Assembly: GCF_005280195.1 (NCBI RefSeq)
Contig: NZ_SZPR01000010.1
Location: 520,888 to 584,887, forward strand
Origin: Streptomyces galbus
GTDB lineage: Bacteria > Actinomycetota > Actinomycetes > Streptomycetales > Streptomycetaceae
Reading direction: 5' to 3'
DNA length: 64,000 bases
In this document: positions 35,055 to 46,233 of the stretch, one piece after another
Layout of the letters: every line of letters begins with the position of its first letter
Numbering within the stretch: position 1 is the stretch's first letter
Program-made: the position numbers and the translations under genes
The notes under the pieces: generated by a model
Databases searched by the model: none
The model's input: only the letters and a program-made list of their open reading frames with translations
Told to the model about the DNA's origin: nothing

Positions 35055-35651
35055 TCACCGGGCGAGGTCGCCTCCCCGGCCGCACTCGACCGAGGCACCG
35101 GCGCCGCACGCGCCCCGGATCCGCTCCAGCAGTTCCCGCGGATCGACCCCGGCCCGCCCGAGGACCTCCACGGCCCGCGCCTGCGGATCCGCGACGAGCG
35201 CGACGAGGAGGTCGAGGCCGTGCGTCCCGGCGGCGCCCCGGCGCGCCGCCCGGGCCCGGGCGTGGGCCATGGCCGCGGCGGCTAGCGGTGAGAGGCACTC
35301 GCCGGGCTGGCCGCCAGTGCCGCCCGCCGCCGGTGGCACGCTCACGGACCCGGGAGCGGAGCCCTCCAGGGCGCTCTGCCAGTGCAGCCCGTAGCCGATG
35401 CTGCGCTGGACCAGGTAGCCGAGCAGCCGGGCGATCCGCGCGCCGTCCCCGAGGGCGGCCCGCACCTCCGTGTCGTGCTCCAGCAGGGAGTGCAGCAGGT
35501 GGGCGGTGTCGATCTGCCGGTCCCCGTCGCGGACCGCCCTGCGGCGGGCGCCGTCGACCACCTCGGCGAGCTCGCCGTCGAGCCCGCTCACGGGGTCCGC
35601 GCCGGACCTGGCTGGTTCCTGCTCCGGCTGCCGGGGGATGGGGAAGTGCAC
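35055..35651 (-). CDS. Clp-N (ClpA/C N-domain) protein, stand-alone
   Basis: About 198 residues from a GTG at 35651; an ATG at 35687 is a second candidate and neither is settled by a ribosome-binding site. Two Clp-N-type repeats are visible (ELAEVVDGARRRAVRDGDRQ, IDTAHLLHSLLEHDTEVRAA; then PLAAAAMAHARARAARRGAA with GTHGLDLLVALVADPQARAV). No ATPase follows, so it is an adaptor- or ClpS-like or peptidoglycan-independent scaffold protein. A terminator and a PadR gene lie upstream. Function unknown. Confidence 0.75.
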   Translation of the reverse strand: MHFPIPRQPEQEPARSGADPVSGLDGELAEVVDGARRRAVRDGDRQIDTAHLLHSLLEHDTEVRAALGDGARIARLLGYLVQRSIGYGLHWQSALEGSAPGSVSVPPAAGGTGGQPGECLSPLAAAAMAHARARAARRGAAGTHGLDLLVALVADPQARAVEVLGRAGVDPRELLERIRGACGAGASVECGRGGDLAR

Positions 35652-35740
35652 ACCCCCCACCCCATCAGGCCCGGCCGGCCCGGTCATCGGCGCAGCGGAG
35701 CATGTCGGCGTCCCACGGACAGCGGACGGCACCGGCCGGA

Positions 35741-35762
35741 ATCTCCTCCCCAAGGAGGAGAT
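35741..35762. repeat. perfect 9-bp inverted repeat in the leader of the Clp-N gene
   Basis: ATCTCCTCC and GGAGGAGAT flank a 4-nt CCAA loop. The right arm contains a full Shine-Dalgarno-like GGAGGAG on the plus strand only. It sits 90 bp before the Clp-N start and 50 bp past the PadR terminator, where a promoter is expected. Confidence 0.5.
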
Positions 35763-35804
35763 CTGGCCACGCCCCGACGCGCGGACGGCCGTGCCCCGGC
35801 GCAC

Positions 35805-35840
35805 CGAAGGCGCCCCGCGACGGTGCGCGGGGCGCCTTCG
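35805..35840 (-). terminator. terminator of the PadR gene
   Basis: Two 15-bp perfect arms from CGAAGGCGCCCCGCG pair around a 6-nt loop, 33 bp past the PadR stop codon. It separates PadR from the Clp-N gene. Confidence 0.85.
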
Positions 35841-35872
35841 GGCCGGGCGGCCGTGCGGCCGCCGGGCGTGGC

Positions 35873-36514
35873 TCAGTCCTCGTCGGCGAGGATGAGGTAG
35901 AGCTTCTTGCGGGCGTCGTTGATGACGGTCAGCGCCTTGTCGCGCTGTTCCTTCGTGCCGGTCTTCCAGACCTGCCCGAAGGCCTCCATCAGGCCGAAAC
36001 CCGCCTGGCGGATCTCGCCGAGGGCCTCGAGGTCGATCCCGCGCGAGGCCTCCTCCCAGGGGGCCTCGGGACCGGACTCGGCCGCCGTCCGTCCCGCCTC
36101 GGTGAGCGAGAACAGCTTCTTGCCGCCCTCGGTCTCACTGGTGATCAGACCCTCGTCCTCCAGCAGTTGCAGGGTGGGGTACACCGAGCCGGGACTCGGC
36201 TTCCACGCGCCGCCGCTGCGTTCGGCGATCTCCTGGATCATCTCGTAGCCGTGCATCGGGCGGTCCCTCAGCAGGGCCAGGATCGAGGCCCGCACGTCAC
36301 CGCGCCGCGCCCGTCCCCTCGGTCCGCCACGGCCCCGGCCCCAGGGTCCGGGGCCGAACCCCGGTCCGCCGGGCCCGAAGCCGCGCCCGCCGGGTCCGCC
36401 CGGGCCACCCGGCCCGAAGGGACCGAAGGCCGCGCGCCGCCCGTCGAAGCCGCCCCGGCCGCGGCCGAAGGGGTGTTCCTGTCCGTGTCCACGCTCGTGT
36501 CCGTGGGTACGCAT
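35873..36514 (-). CDS. PadR-family regulator with Gly/Pro-rich N-terminal tail
   Basis: 213 residues from the ATG at 36514 (GGAG 8 nt upstream); ATGs at 36520 and 36532 are alternatives. The first 72 residues are His/Gly/Pro/Phe-rich, with repeated FGPGGP units. The winged helix (about 73-150) is PadR: LALLRDRPMHGYEMIQEIAE, GSVYPTLQLLEDEGLITSET. A C-terminal dimerisation helix (about 165-213) follows. PadR proteins repress detoxification or exporter genes; no such gene is adjacent, so it likely regulates itself through the 36531-36566 repeats. Confidence 0.9.
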   Translation of the reverse strand: MRTHGHERGHGQEHPFGRGRGGFDGRRAAFGPFGPGGPGGPGGRGFGPGGPGFGPGPWGRGRGGPRGRARRGDVRASILALLRDRPMHGYEMIQEIAERSGGAWKPSPGSVYPTLQLLEDEGLITSETEGGKKLFSLTEAGRTAAESGPEAPWEEASRGIDLEALGEIRQAGFGLMEAFGQVWKTGTKEQRDKALTVINDARKKLYLILADED

Positions 36515-36530
36515 CGCCATCACTCCATCC

Positions 36531-36566
36531 ATCGTTGATCTGTCGCGATGCGTCAACGATATATCG
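36531..36566. promoter_or_regulatory. operator region of the PadR gene
   Basis: ATCGTTGA and TCAACGAT (8-bp arms, 14-nt spacer, 36531-36560) abut the palindrome CGATATATCG (36557-36566). On the minus strand a TTGACG box falls inside the repeat, so binding would block transcription. Confidence 0.65.
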
Positions 36567-36662
36567 GAAGAGTTCGCATGGCAAGACCCGTCGACCGGTG
36601 GACCTTCCCCGTGCCCTCTCGCGGAGCAGCGACCCCGTTCCCGGTCCGCCGCTCCCACGCCC

Positions 36663-37706
36663 TCAGCCCGCCGCCCCCGGCGACCGCCGGTACCACGTGA
36701 CCGCGTCGGCCAGCCGGGCCAGCGGCCCCGGACCGGGCGCGCAGTCGGCGAGCGACCAGATGTCCTCCGACCGGTACCAGTGGTCCCGGGCCACCAGCGC
36801 GAACTGGCGCTCCGAGGCGCGGCCCGGCGTGCTCCGCAGCGCCTCGAGGCACAGCGCGTAGGGCCAGTCCTCGTCCCGCACCGGGGGCAGCAGGCCCAGC
36901 GCGGCCAGCTCGCCCAGCAGGTCGGCGACGCGTACCGGCTCCGGGTGGCTCGCGTGGTACACCCCGGGCGGCACCGGGCGCGGTCCCGTGGCGAGCCGGG
37001 CCACCAGGCGGCCGAGGTCGCCCACGTCGACCACCGACAGCAGGGCGCCGCCGCCGTCCCAGACCGCGGGCACCCGCTCGACCAGTTCCCGCAGTCCGGA
37101 GACGACCCACCGGTCGCCGGGGCCCGTCACGATCCCGGGGCGCAGGACGACCGCCCCCGCCTCGCGCGCGTGCCGCTCCCCCGCCAGCCGTGTCCGGCTC
37201 GCCGCCGAGACCGGCTCGGGGGGCACCTCGTCCACCGTGATCCCGCGGTGCGGGCCGACGCCGTACACCGCCGCCGTGGACAGGTGCACCACCCGGGGCA
37301 CCCCGGCCCGTGCCGCCTCCGCCATCACCGCCCGGGTGCCGGCGACGTTGACCGTCTCGCCCTGTTCCTCGTCCGGGCCGACGTACGACGCCAGGTGGAG
37401 CACCGCCGTCGCGCCCTCGCAGAGCCCGCGCAGCGACACCGGGTCGGTGACGTCCCCGCGCACCCACTCCACGTCGTCCCGCGGGGCGGCCGGGATGCGC
37501 CGGACCAGCGCCCGCACGCGCGGGACGTCACCGCCGTCACCGCAGTCGTCGCCGACGCCGTCGTCGCCCGTCCCGCCGTCCCGCAGCAGGGCCCCGAGCG
37601 CGGCCCCGCCGATGAAGCCGGTGGCCCCGGTGACCACCACGGTCCCGCCGCTTCCCGGCACCCCACCACTCGTCGCACCGCGTCCCCCGGTGCCCTCGCC
37701 GTTCAC
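36663..37706 (-). CDS. NAD-dependent epimerase/dehydratase
   Basis: 347 residues, GTG behind GGAGGGAG. Extended SDR: the glycine loop VVVTGATGFIGGAALGALL (21-40 region), VEWVRGDVTDP, and an altered active site in VHLSTAAVYGVG with Tyr but no clear YxxxK lysine, so catalysis is not assured. It may be an atypical SDR of the NmrA/3-beta-HSD type. A long acidic insert (GTGDDGVGDDCGDGGDV) follows the first strand. It diverges from the PhzF gene, 119 bp between starts. Confidence 0.85.
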   Translation of the reverse strand: MNGEGTGGRGATSGGVPGSGGTVVVTGATGFIGGAALGALLRDGGTGDDGVGDDCGDGGDVPRVRALVRRIPAAPRDDVEWVRGDVTDPVSLRGLCEGATAVLHLASYVGPDEEQGETVNVAGTRAVMAEAARAGVPRVVHLSTAAVYGVGPHRGITVDEVPPEPVSAASRTRLAGERHAREAGAVVLRPGIVTGPGDRWVVSGLRELVERVPAVWDGGGALLSVVDVGDLGRLVARLATGPRPVPPGVYHASHPEPVRVADLLGELAALGLLPPVRDEDWPYALCLEALRSTPGRASERQFALVARDHWYRSEDIWSLADCAPGPGPLARLADAVTWYRRSPGAAG

Positions 37707-37788
37707 GTCCGGTCTCCCTCCTGTCCTCCTCCAGACGCCTGCTGTCGATCTTCCCGCACGGATCGGGGCCAGCCGTCGGGAATTGGCC

Positions 37789-37819
37789 TTGGCCGGGCCC
37801 TCCGCCCTGCCCCTACCGT
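37789..37819 (+). promoter_or_regulatory. leaderless promoter of the PhzF gene
   Basis: TTGGCC (37789-37794) and TACCGT (37814-37819) are 19 bp apart; the ATG at 37826 follows the -10 by 6 nt. Confidence 0.5.
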
Positions 37820-37825
37820 CGGACC

Positions 37826-38638
37826 ATGCGCATCCGAATCGTCGACGCCTTCACCGACCGTCCCTTCGCCGGCAACCCCGCGGGGGTCGTCCTGCTGGAC
37901 GGCGCCTTCCCCGGCGACGCCTGGCTCCAGAACGTGGCCCAGGAGGTCAACCACGCCGAGACCGCCTTCGCGCACCGCCTCCCGGAGGGCGGCGAGGCCG
38001 ACTGGGCGCTGCGCTGGTTCACGCCGGTCACCGAGGTGGCCCTGTGCGGCCACGCCACGCTCGCCACCGCGCACGTGCTGCACGGCACCGGCGCGCACGA
38101 GGGTCCCGTGCGTTTCACCACCCGCAGCGGCGTCCTGGTCGCCACGCCCGCCGGGGACGGCTCGATCACGCTGGACTTCCCCACCGCGCCGCTCACCCCC
38201 GCGGAAACCCCGGCCGGGCTCGCCGAGGCCCTCGGCGCCGAGCCCCTCACCGTCCTGGACACCGGGCCGAACATCGACGACCTGCTCGTCGAGCTGGCCG
38301 ACGAGAAGACGGTGCGCGCCCTGCGGCCCGACCACCGGGCGCTCGGCGCCCACTCGGCCCGCGGCGTGATCGCCACCGCCCGCGCGGAGGACCCGGCGGG
38401 CCCCTACGACTACGTCTCGCGCTGCTTCTTCCCGAACGTCGGCATCGACGAGGACCCGGTCACCGGCAGCGCGCACACCGCGCTGGCCCCGTTCTGGTCC
38501 GAGCGGCTGGGCCGGCCCGACCTCACGGGACTGCAGACCTCCGCCCGCTCCGGCCTGGTGCGCACCGGGCTGCGCGGCGAGCGCGTCCTGCTCACCGGGT
38601 CCGCGGTGACCGTCATCGACGGGGAGCTGCTGGCCTGA
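37826..38638 (+). CDS. PhzF-family isomerase
   Basis: 270 residues. Two-fold PhzF/DAP-epimerase-like fold with MRIRIVDAFTDRPFAGNPAG at the start (catalytic Glu in HAETAFAHR, residue about 45), LCGHATLATAHVL and DPVTGSAHTALAPFW. PhzF in phenazine synthesis isomerises trans-2,3-dihydro-3-hydroxyanthranilate. Streptomyces paralogues like this one act on other or unknown substrates, and no phenazine genes are nearby. Length and motifs are complete. Confidence 0.92.
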   Translation: MRIRIVDAFTDRPFAGNPAGVVLLDGAFPGDAWLQNVAQEVNHAETAFAHRLPEGGEADWALRWFTPVTEVALCGHATLATAHVLHGTGAHEGPVRFTTRSGVLVATPAGDGSITLDFPTAPLTPAETPAGLAEALGAEPLTVLDTGPNIDDLLVELADEKTVRALRPDHRALGAHSARGVIATARAEDPAGPYDYVSRCFFPNVGIDEDPVTGSAHTALAPFWSERLGRPDLTGLQTSARSGLVRTGLRGERVLLTGSAVTVIDGELLA

Positions 38639-38708
38639 CGGTGGCGGGGGGCCGACGGCCGGCCCTCGGGCGGGCGGCGGACCGTGCGGGCGGCCGGCCG
38701 CCCGGCGC

Positions 38709-39512
38709 TCACGCGGTGGGCAGCCAGCCGACCTTCCCGGCGAGCAGGGCGTAGCCGACGAACGCCCCGATGTCGAGCAGGGAGTGCGCGACCACGAGGG
38801 GTCCCACCCGGCCCCAGCGGCGGTACAGGCAGACGAACACCACGCCCATCACCATGTTGCCGAGGAAGCCGCCGACGCCCTGGTAGAGGTGGTACGAGCC
38901 GCGCAGCACCGCGCTGGCCACCAGCGCGGTGCCCGGCGTCCAGCCGAGCTGGCCGAGCCTGCGCAGCAGGTAGCCCACCACGATGACCTCTTCGAGGACC
39001 GCGTTCTGCAGGGCCGACAGGACCAGCACCGGGTACTTCCACCACACGTCGGGCAGCGCCTCGGGCACCACCGTGAGGTTGAAGCCGAGGCCGCGGGCGG
39101 CCAGGTAGAAGGCGATGCCGGTGCTGCCGATGACCGCCGCGACGAGCGCCCCGCGGCCCAGGTCGGGCCAGGGGCGCGTGCGGTCGAAGCCGAGCGTGCG
39201 CAGGCTGCGGCCCTCGCGCACCAGCAGGTGGGCCACGAGGGCGACGGGCACCAGCGAGGAGGCGATCCCGAAGAGCTGCCAGGCGAGGTCGAGCCAGGGC
39301 CTGCCCGGTGCGGCCGACGCGTTGAGGGTCGCCGCCTGGTCCTTCAGACCGCCCGGCTTGGTGACCGAACCGATGAAGCTGATCAGCGCGGACACACCGC
39401 TCGCGCCGAGGGAGAGGCCCAGCACCAGCAGGGTCTCGTCCCTGAGCAGTCGGCGCGTGAGCCGCTCCGGGGGGCGGCCCACGTCCACCGGACCCGCCGA
39501 GCCTGCCTCCAC
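38709..39512 (-). CDS. CPBP-family intramembrane metalloprotease
   Basis: 267 residues from the GTG at 39512. Seven or eight helices. The CPBP/Abi core is NAVLEEVIVVGYLLRRLGQL (EExxx-type motif; the Arg expected after EE is Val), then RGSYHLYQGVGGFLGN and VVAHSLLDIGAF with the second-site histidine. The family includes CAAX-type proteases and bacteriocin immunity proteins. The altered glutamate-arginine motif leaves some doubt about activity. GCS2 gene upstream, same strand, 208 bp away; that gap holds a large GC hairpin (39623-39683) that may terminate it. Confidence 0.85.
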   Translation of the reverse strand: MEAGSAGPVDVGRPPERLTRRLLRDETLLVLGLSLGASGVSALISFIGSVTKPGGLKDQAATLNASAAPGRPWLDLAWQLFGIASSLVPVALVAHLLVREGRSLRTLGFDRTRPWPDLGRGALVAAVIGSTGIAFYLAARGLGFNLTVVPEALPDVWWKYPVLVLSALQNAVLEEVIVVGYLLRRLGQLGWTPGTALVASAVLRGSYHLYQGVGGFLGNMVMGVVFVCLYRRWGRVGPLVVAHSLLDIGAFVGYALLAGKVGWLPTA

Positions 39513-39622
39513 CTGCCCACCTGCCTCATGTCGACGACCGCGTGCCCCCGCGGGGCGCCCCCAGCCTCGCACGACCGTCGACCGGTTCCGCTTCCGGGCT
39601 GACCGCCGGTGGCCGGGGCACG

Positions 39623-39683
39623 ACGAGGGGCCGACACAGCATGCCCGATCATCCTGACCGCGGCCGCGTCGGCCCCTCCTCGT
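39623..39683 (-). terminator. long GC stem-loop past the GCS2 gene
   Basis: ACGAGGGGCCGAC and GTCGGCCCCTCCTCGT pair with a 3-nt bulge around a 32-nt loop. It lies 38 bp after the GCS2 stop on the minus strand and is the only termination signal seen there. Confidence 0.4.
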
Positions 39684-39720
39684 ACCGCCGGTTCACCGAG
39701 CCGGTGGCTCGTACGGCGGC

Positions 39721-41238
39721 TCATCCCATGGGCACGGGCTCCCGGAGTCCCACCGGCCACAGATGCACCGGCTCGCCCTTCTGCATCAGCTCGCGGTAGC
39801 GCCGCGTGGTGGCCGCGAGCGCCTCCTCGCGGGACAGCCCCGCCTCCAGCCCCTGGTGGAAGGTGGCCGCCTGCCAGGACGCCCCGTTGGTGCGTCGCCG
39901 GCACCGCTCCTCGATGACCCCGAGGTACAGGTCCCGGTCGGCGGGCTCCACACCCCACGCGTCCAGGCCCGCCTCGGCCAGCGGCAGCAGCTCGTCCCGT
40001 ACGAGGCTCACCGCGTCGACCTCCGCGAGGCCCCCGAGCCGCCCGCGCCGCGGCCACTGCAGGCGGGCGTCGATGCCGTGGCGGCAGGCGGCGTCGAAGT
40101 TGTCGGCGGCCGTCTCGAAGGGCATCCGGGTCCACACCGGGCGCGTCTCCTCCGCGAGGGCGCGGACCACGCCGTAGTAGAAGGCCGCGTTGGCGAGGAC
40201 GTCGGTGACGGTGGGACCGGCCGGCAGGACGCGGTTCTCCACCCGCAGGTGCGGCACGCCGTCGGCGACGTCGTAGACGGGCCGGTTCCAGCGGTACACG
40301 GTGCCGTTGTGCAGGACGAGTTCGGCGAGCTTCGGCACCCCGCCCGCGTCGAGGACCTCCAGCGGGTCCTCCTCGTCGCAGATCGGCAGCAGGGCCGGGA
40401 AGTAGCGCAGGTTCTCGTCGAACAGCTCGTGGGCGGAGGAGATCCAGCGCTCGCCGAACCAGGTCCGCGGCCGCACGCCCTGGGCCTGCAGCTCCGGCGG
40501 GCGGGTGTCGGTGGACTGCAGGAACAGCGGGGGCCGGGACTCGCGCCACAGCTCGCGCCCGAACAGGAACGGCGCGTTGGCGCCGACGGCCACCTGCGCG
40601 GCGGCCACCGCCTGCGCCGCGTTCCACACGGCGGGGAAGCGGGCCGGGGTCACCTGCAGGTGCAGTTGCACGGAGGTGCAGGCCGCCTCCGGGGTGATCG
40701 ACTTCGCCGTGCAGGACAGCCGCTCCACGCCCTCGATGTCGAGGGTGAACTCCTCGCCCCGGGCGGCGACGATCTGTTCGTTGAGCAGGGCGTAGCGGTC
40801 GACCTCGGAAAGGTTCGAGGAGACCAGGTCGTCCCGTTCCAGCGTCGGCAGAATGCCGATCATCACGATTCCCGCGTCCACCTCGGCCGCCTTGCGGTCC
40901 GCATAGGCCAGGGAGGTGCGCAGTTCCTCGGCGAGCCGGTCGAATACCCGGCCGCCGAGCCGGTGCGGGGCGATGTTGACTTCAAGGTTGAACATGGCGA
41001 GTTCCGTTTGGAAATCGCGGCTGGCGATCCTCTCCAGCACCTCGCCGTTCAGCATTCTCGGCATGCCGTCGTCGCCCGCGAGATTGAGCTCGATCTCGAG
41101 CCCCATGAGGTTCTTCGGGCGGTCGAAGCGCTCTTCGGCCAGGAGTCGCTCCAGCCCCGTCAGACACTGCCGGAGCTTGTCGCGGTAGCGCTGACGATCG
41201 GACAGGTCGAACCCGCCTGCCTCGATCTTCTCCCCCAT
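39721..41238 (-). CDS. glutamate-cysteine ligase (GCS2-type) family protein
   Basis: 505 residues, ATG behind AAGGA. The GCS2 (YbdK-like) ATP-grasp-related fold is visible in LMGLEIELNLAGDDGMPRML (catalytic Glu residues), RMLNGEVLERIA, TSVQLHLQVTP and SRPPLFLQSTDTRP. Homologues ligate glutamate to an amine, and in streptomycetes this long form is often annotated glutamate-cysteine ligase. Mycothiol-producing actinomycetes do not use glutathione, so the real substrate is open: EgtA of ergothioneine synthesis is a related option, but no other egt gene is here. Its promoter region is the AT-rich DNA at 41239-41788. Confidence 0.88.
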   Translation of the reverse strand: MGEKIEAGGFDLSDRQRYRDKLRQCLTGLERLLAEERFDRPKNLMGLEIELNLAGDDGMPRMLNGEVLERIASRDFQTELAMFNLEVNIAPHRLGGRVFDRLAEELRTSLAYADRKAAEVDAGIVMIGILPTLERDDLVSSNLSEVDRYALLNEQIVAARGEEFTLDIEGVERLSCTAKSITPEAACTSVQLHLQVTPARFPAVWNAAQAVAAAQVAVGANAPFLFGRELWRESRPPLFLQSTDTRPPELQAQGVRPRTWFGERWISSAHELFDENLRYFPALLPICDEEDPLEVLDAGGVPKLAELVLHNGTVYRWNRPVYDVADGVPHLRVENRVLPAGPTVTDVLANAAFYYGVVRALAEETRPVWTRMPFETAADNFDAACRHGIDARLQWPRRGRLGGLAEVDAVSLVRDELLPLAEAGLDAWGVEPADRDLYLGVIEERCRRRTNGASWQAATFHQGLEAGLSREEALAATTRRYRELMQKGEPVHLWPVGLREPVPMG

Positions 41239-41788
41239 CGAAGGGTCCTTCCTCGCCTGGGCGGGCCGCGGGCGCGGCCGCCGGTGTCCCGGTCACGGTG
41301 GATGATGCCCCGCCGCGACGATCGATAACGTCCCCGCGCCGCCCGATCGCCCGCTACGCTTGCACAGTGACCGGAGGCACATTCACGGGGCATGACGCAG
41401 ATCGTGTTTTCACGGGGCCGGTAACTCGTGAAAAACACCGACAAGAATTGGCCGACCGTTGTACGTGCATATCACGAGGTCACCGCATTGCCTCCCCGGA
41501 AGAATCGGGATGATTCCCCACTTTTCCGCGACCGAATTCACCCTTGCCGCGTGCCCCGGAATCGACTAGCTGAAACACGGTGTGAACACGTGTCGTATAA
41601 ACTCCGCGGCAAGGCAGAAGGTGGGCGCCCACGTCGCAACAGCCTGTCGTCGAGGTGACGGACGGCAGGCCACACCTGTCTCCGCGACCGACCACGACCG
41701 AGGCCCCTGCCCGACTGCCCCCGCGAGCTGACAGCGCCGTCCGCCCCCGCCCTCGCACCGTGGCCTGTCGATTGAGAGGCGACCCACC
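41239..41788. promoter_or_regulatory. 550-bp AT-rich divergent regulatory region
   Basis: No gene is supported here. The stretch is clearly less GC-rich than its surroundings. A strong stem-loop occupies 41404-41438 (arms GTGTTTTCACG and CGTGAAAAACAC). A TATAAA box at 41596-41601 with a TGAAAC 19 bp upstream is a promoter candidate for the gene at 41789. A short 48-codon reading frame from GTG 41367 (TACGCT 6 nt upstream) is possible but has non-Streptomyces codon use. The GCS2 promoter must lie at its left end. Confidence 0.6.
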
Positions 41789-42367
41789 ATGCCGTTGCAC
41801 GTTCCCCCGGCTCCCGCGCCCGCCCTGCGCTCCGTCCTCACCGCACTCGGATCACCCACCGCCGTCCGAGAGGCCCGGACCCCGTCCCTGCGCGCCGCGC
41901 AGGGCCCCACCACGCCCGAACTCCCGCTGCCCGTCCACGTCCTGGACCGGATCACCCCCGAGGGCCAGGCCGTGACCCGGCTGGCCGGCTGGCGGTTCCT
42001 GATCCGCAGCGGCGACCGTGCGGTGGCCGCGGCAGAGACCCGGCTGACCCCCGACGGCTGGACCTTCGCGTACTTCTTCGAGGGCCCCTACATCGCCTCG
42101 ACCGAACGCGCCGTGCGCCAGGCGGAGTCGACGGCCCAGCCGTACCAGGCGCGCCTGCTGTCCGTGCCGGGCCTGTACATGCTCACCCTGTGGCTGCACG
42201 GCGACTGCGCCTCCGACGGCACCGGCGGTCACCCCGCCGCGACCGACCTGCTGGTCCCGCTCGCGCCCGCCCCGCCCGGCATCGCGGCCCACCGGCCGCA
42301 CCGCGTCGCCGAGTTGCTCCCGCTGCTCACGCTCCGGGTGACACCCGCGCCCCTGCTGTCGGCCTGA
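41789..42367 (+). CDS. hypothetical protein of Streptomyces type
   Basis: 192 residues, ATG behind GAGAGGCGACC. There is no signal peptide or membrane helix. The N-terminal 60 residues are Pro/Ala/Thr-rich; the central part (LDRITPEGQAVTRLAGWRFL, DGWTFAYFFEGPYIASTERA, LYMLTLWLHGDCAS) is compact, mostly beta. I recognise the type as common in streptomycetes but know no function. A strong terminator follows at 42413. Confidence 0.8.
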   Translation: MPLHVPPAPAPALRSVLTALGSPTAVREARTPSLRAAQGPTTPELPLPVHVLDRITPEGQAVTRLAGWRFLIRSGDRAVAAAETRLTPDGWTFAYFFEGPYIASTERAVRQAESTAQPYQARLLSVPGLYMLTLWLHGDCASDGTGGHPAATDLLVPLAPAPPGIAAHRPHRVAELLPLLTLRVTPAPLLSA

Positions 42368-42412
42368 CCGGCCGGTCCGCACCGCTCCGAACGACGGGCC
42401 CCCGTACGTCCC

Positions 42413-42448
42413 CGTACCCCGCCGCCGTGATCCGGGCGGCGGGGTACG
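42413..42448 (+). terminator. terminator of the 41789 gene
   Basis: Two perfect 14-bp arms (CGTACCCCGCCGCC and its complement) around GTGATCCG. No T tract, as is usual in Streptomyces. Confidence 0.85.
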
Positions 42449-42495
42449 GTGCGTCGAGGCGCGGGCCCACCGCCGCCAACTCGGCGCGCGGACCG

Positions 42496-42507
42496 GGGAC
42501 TAGTCCC
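42496..42507. promoter_or_regulatory. GGGACTAGTCCC palindrome upstream of the DUF5999 gene
   Basis: A perfect 12-bp palindrome in the 380-bp gap (42368-42748). It is 2 bp shorter than, but otherwise like, the GGGACT-WW-AGTCCC box of mycobacterial DevR. The remainder of the gap shows only the terminator above and a possible upstream start at 42674. Confidence 0.4.
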
Positions 42508-42748
42508 TTCCGGCCCCCCAGAAACCCCCCGAAGTGACCCCGCGGCGCCACTGAACCGCCCGCCCGGGTGACGCGTCATGAACCTGTGAGAAGCGGTGCC
42601 GCGAAATCCCTGCGGAACGACGCCCGTGGGGCAACACTGGACTCCGACCGACTTATCACAACGGGGGGCGGCCATGAACGACGTTTCACGCCGCGGGACG
42701 ACGACCACGCACCTTCCACACCTCACGTCAGAGCGAGAGATCCCTTCC

Positions 42749-42955
42749 ATGTGCCAGCACCAGCCACCGTGTCCGACCGCAGACTCCGCCGACCGGGAAT
42801 CCGCCCGCCTCGTGGCGCACCACCCGGAGCAGGGCTGGAGCCTGCTGTGCAACGGCGTCCTCCTCTTCGAGGACACCGGTGAGCTCCTGCCGGACGGCCA
42901 GATCATCGCCCCGCACCGGCCGCTGGCCACCGGCCGGGTCGTGACGGCCGCCTGA
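42749..42955 (+). CDS. DUF5999 family protein
   Basis: 68 residues from the ATG at 42749; an in-frame ATG at 42674 has a better purine-rich stretch before it but would add an unusual tail. CQHQPPCPTADSADRESARL, HHPEQGWSLLCNGVLLFEDT and ELLPDGQIIAPHRPL match the DUF5999 family of short proteins of actinomycetes, with cysteine-rich start (Cys-His-x3-Cys) that may bind a metal or be redox-active. Function unknown. The GGGACTAGTCCC palindrome lies 240 bp upstream. Confidence 0.85.
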   Translation: MCQHQPPCPTADSADRESARLVAHHPEQGWSLLCNGVLLFEDTGELLPDGQIIAPHRPLATGRVVTAA

Positions 42956-43224
42956 TCACCGCCGGGCGCCCACCGCGGCACCCGGTCGGCACCGGGCGGC
43001 CGACGCGCCGCCCAGCGGCACCGACGAGACACCCCTTAAGGGCCGGACGCAGACCGTCGCTGCGCGCCGGCCCCGACGCATGAGGACCCGCGGTCACTCC
43101 CCGTAGCCGCCGTTTCCCCCTGGGCCCGCCTTCCCAGCGCCGCCCCGCTTCCGGAAGACTCCTCGATGGTCCGGACTGGACGGCGCGGCGCGGCGGGGCG
43201 CCCGCGGTGACGGAGGTGGTGGCA

Positions 43225-46229
<3,005 letters not shown>

Positions 46230-46233
<4 letters not shown>

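Noticed and set aside
37826..38638. Phenazine biosynthesis cluster
   Set aside because: Only a PhzF-type isomerase is present; no phzA/B/D/E/G genes nearby.
39721..41238. Ergothioneine cluster (egtA)
   Set aside because: The ligase is alone; no egtB, egtC, egtD or egtE in the neighbourhood.
41367..41513. 48-codon frame with a TACGCT element 6 nt before GTG
   Set aside because: Codon use at third positions is AT-rich and unlike neighbours, and the frame covers the stem-loop; kept only as part of the regulatory region.
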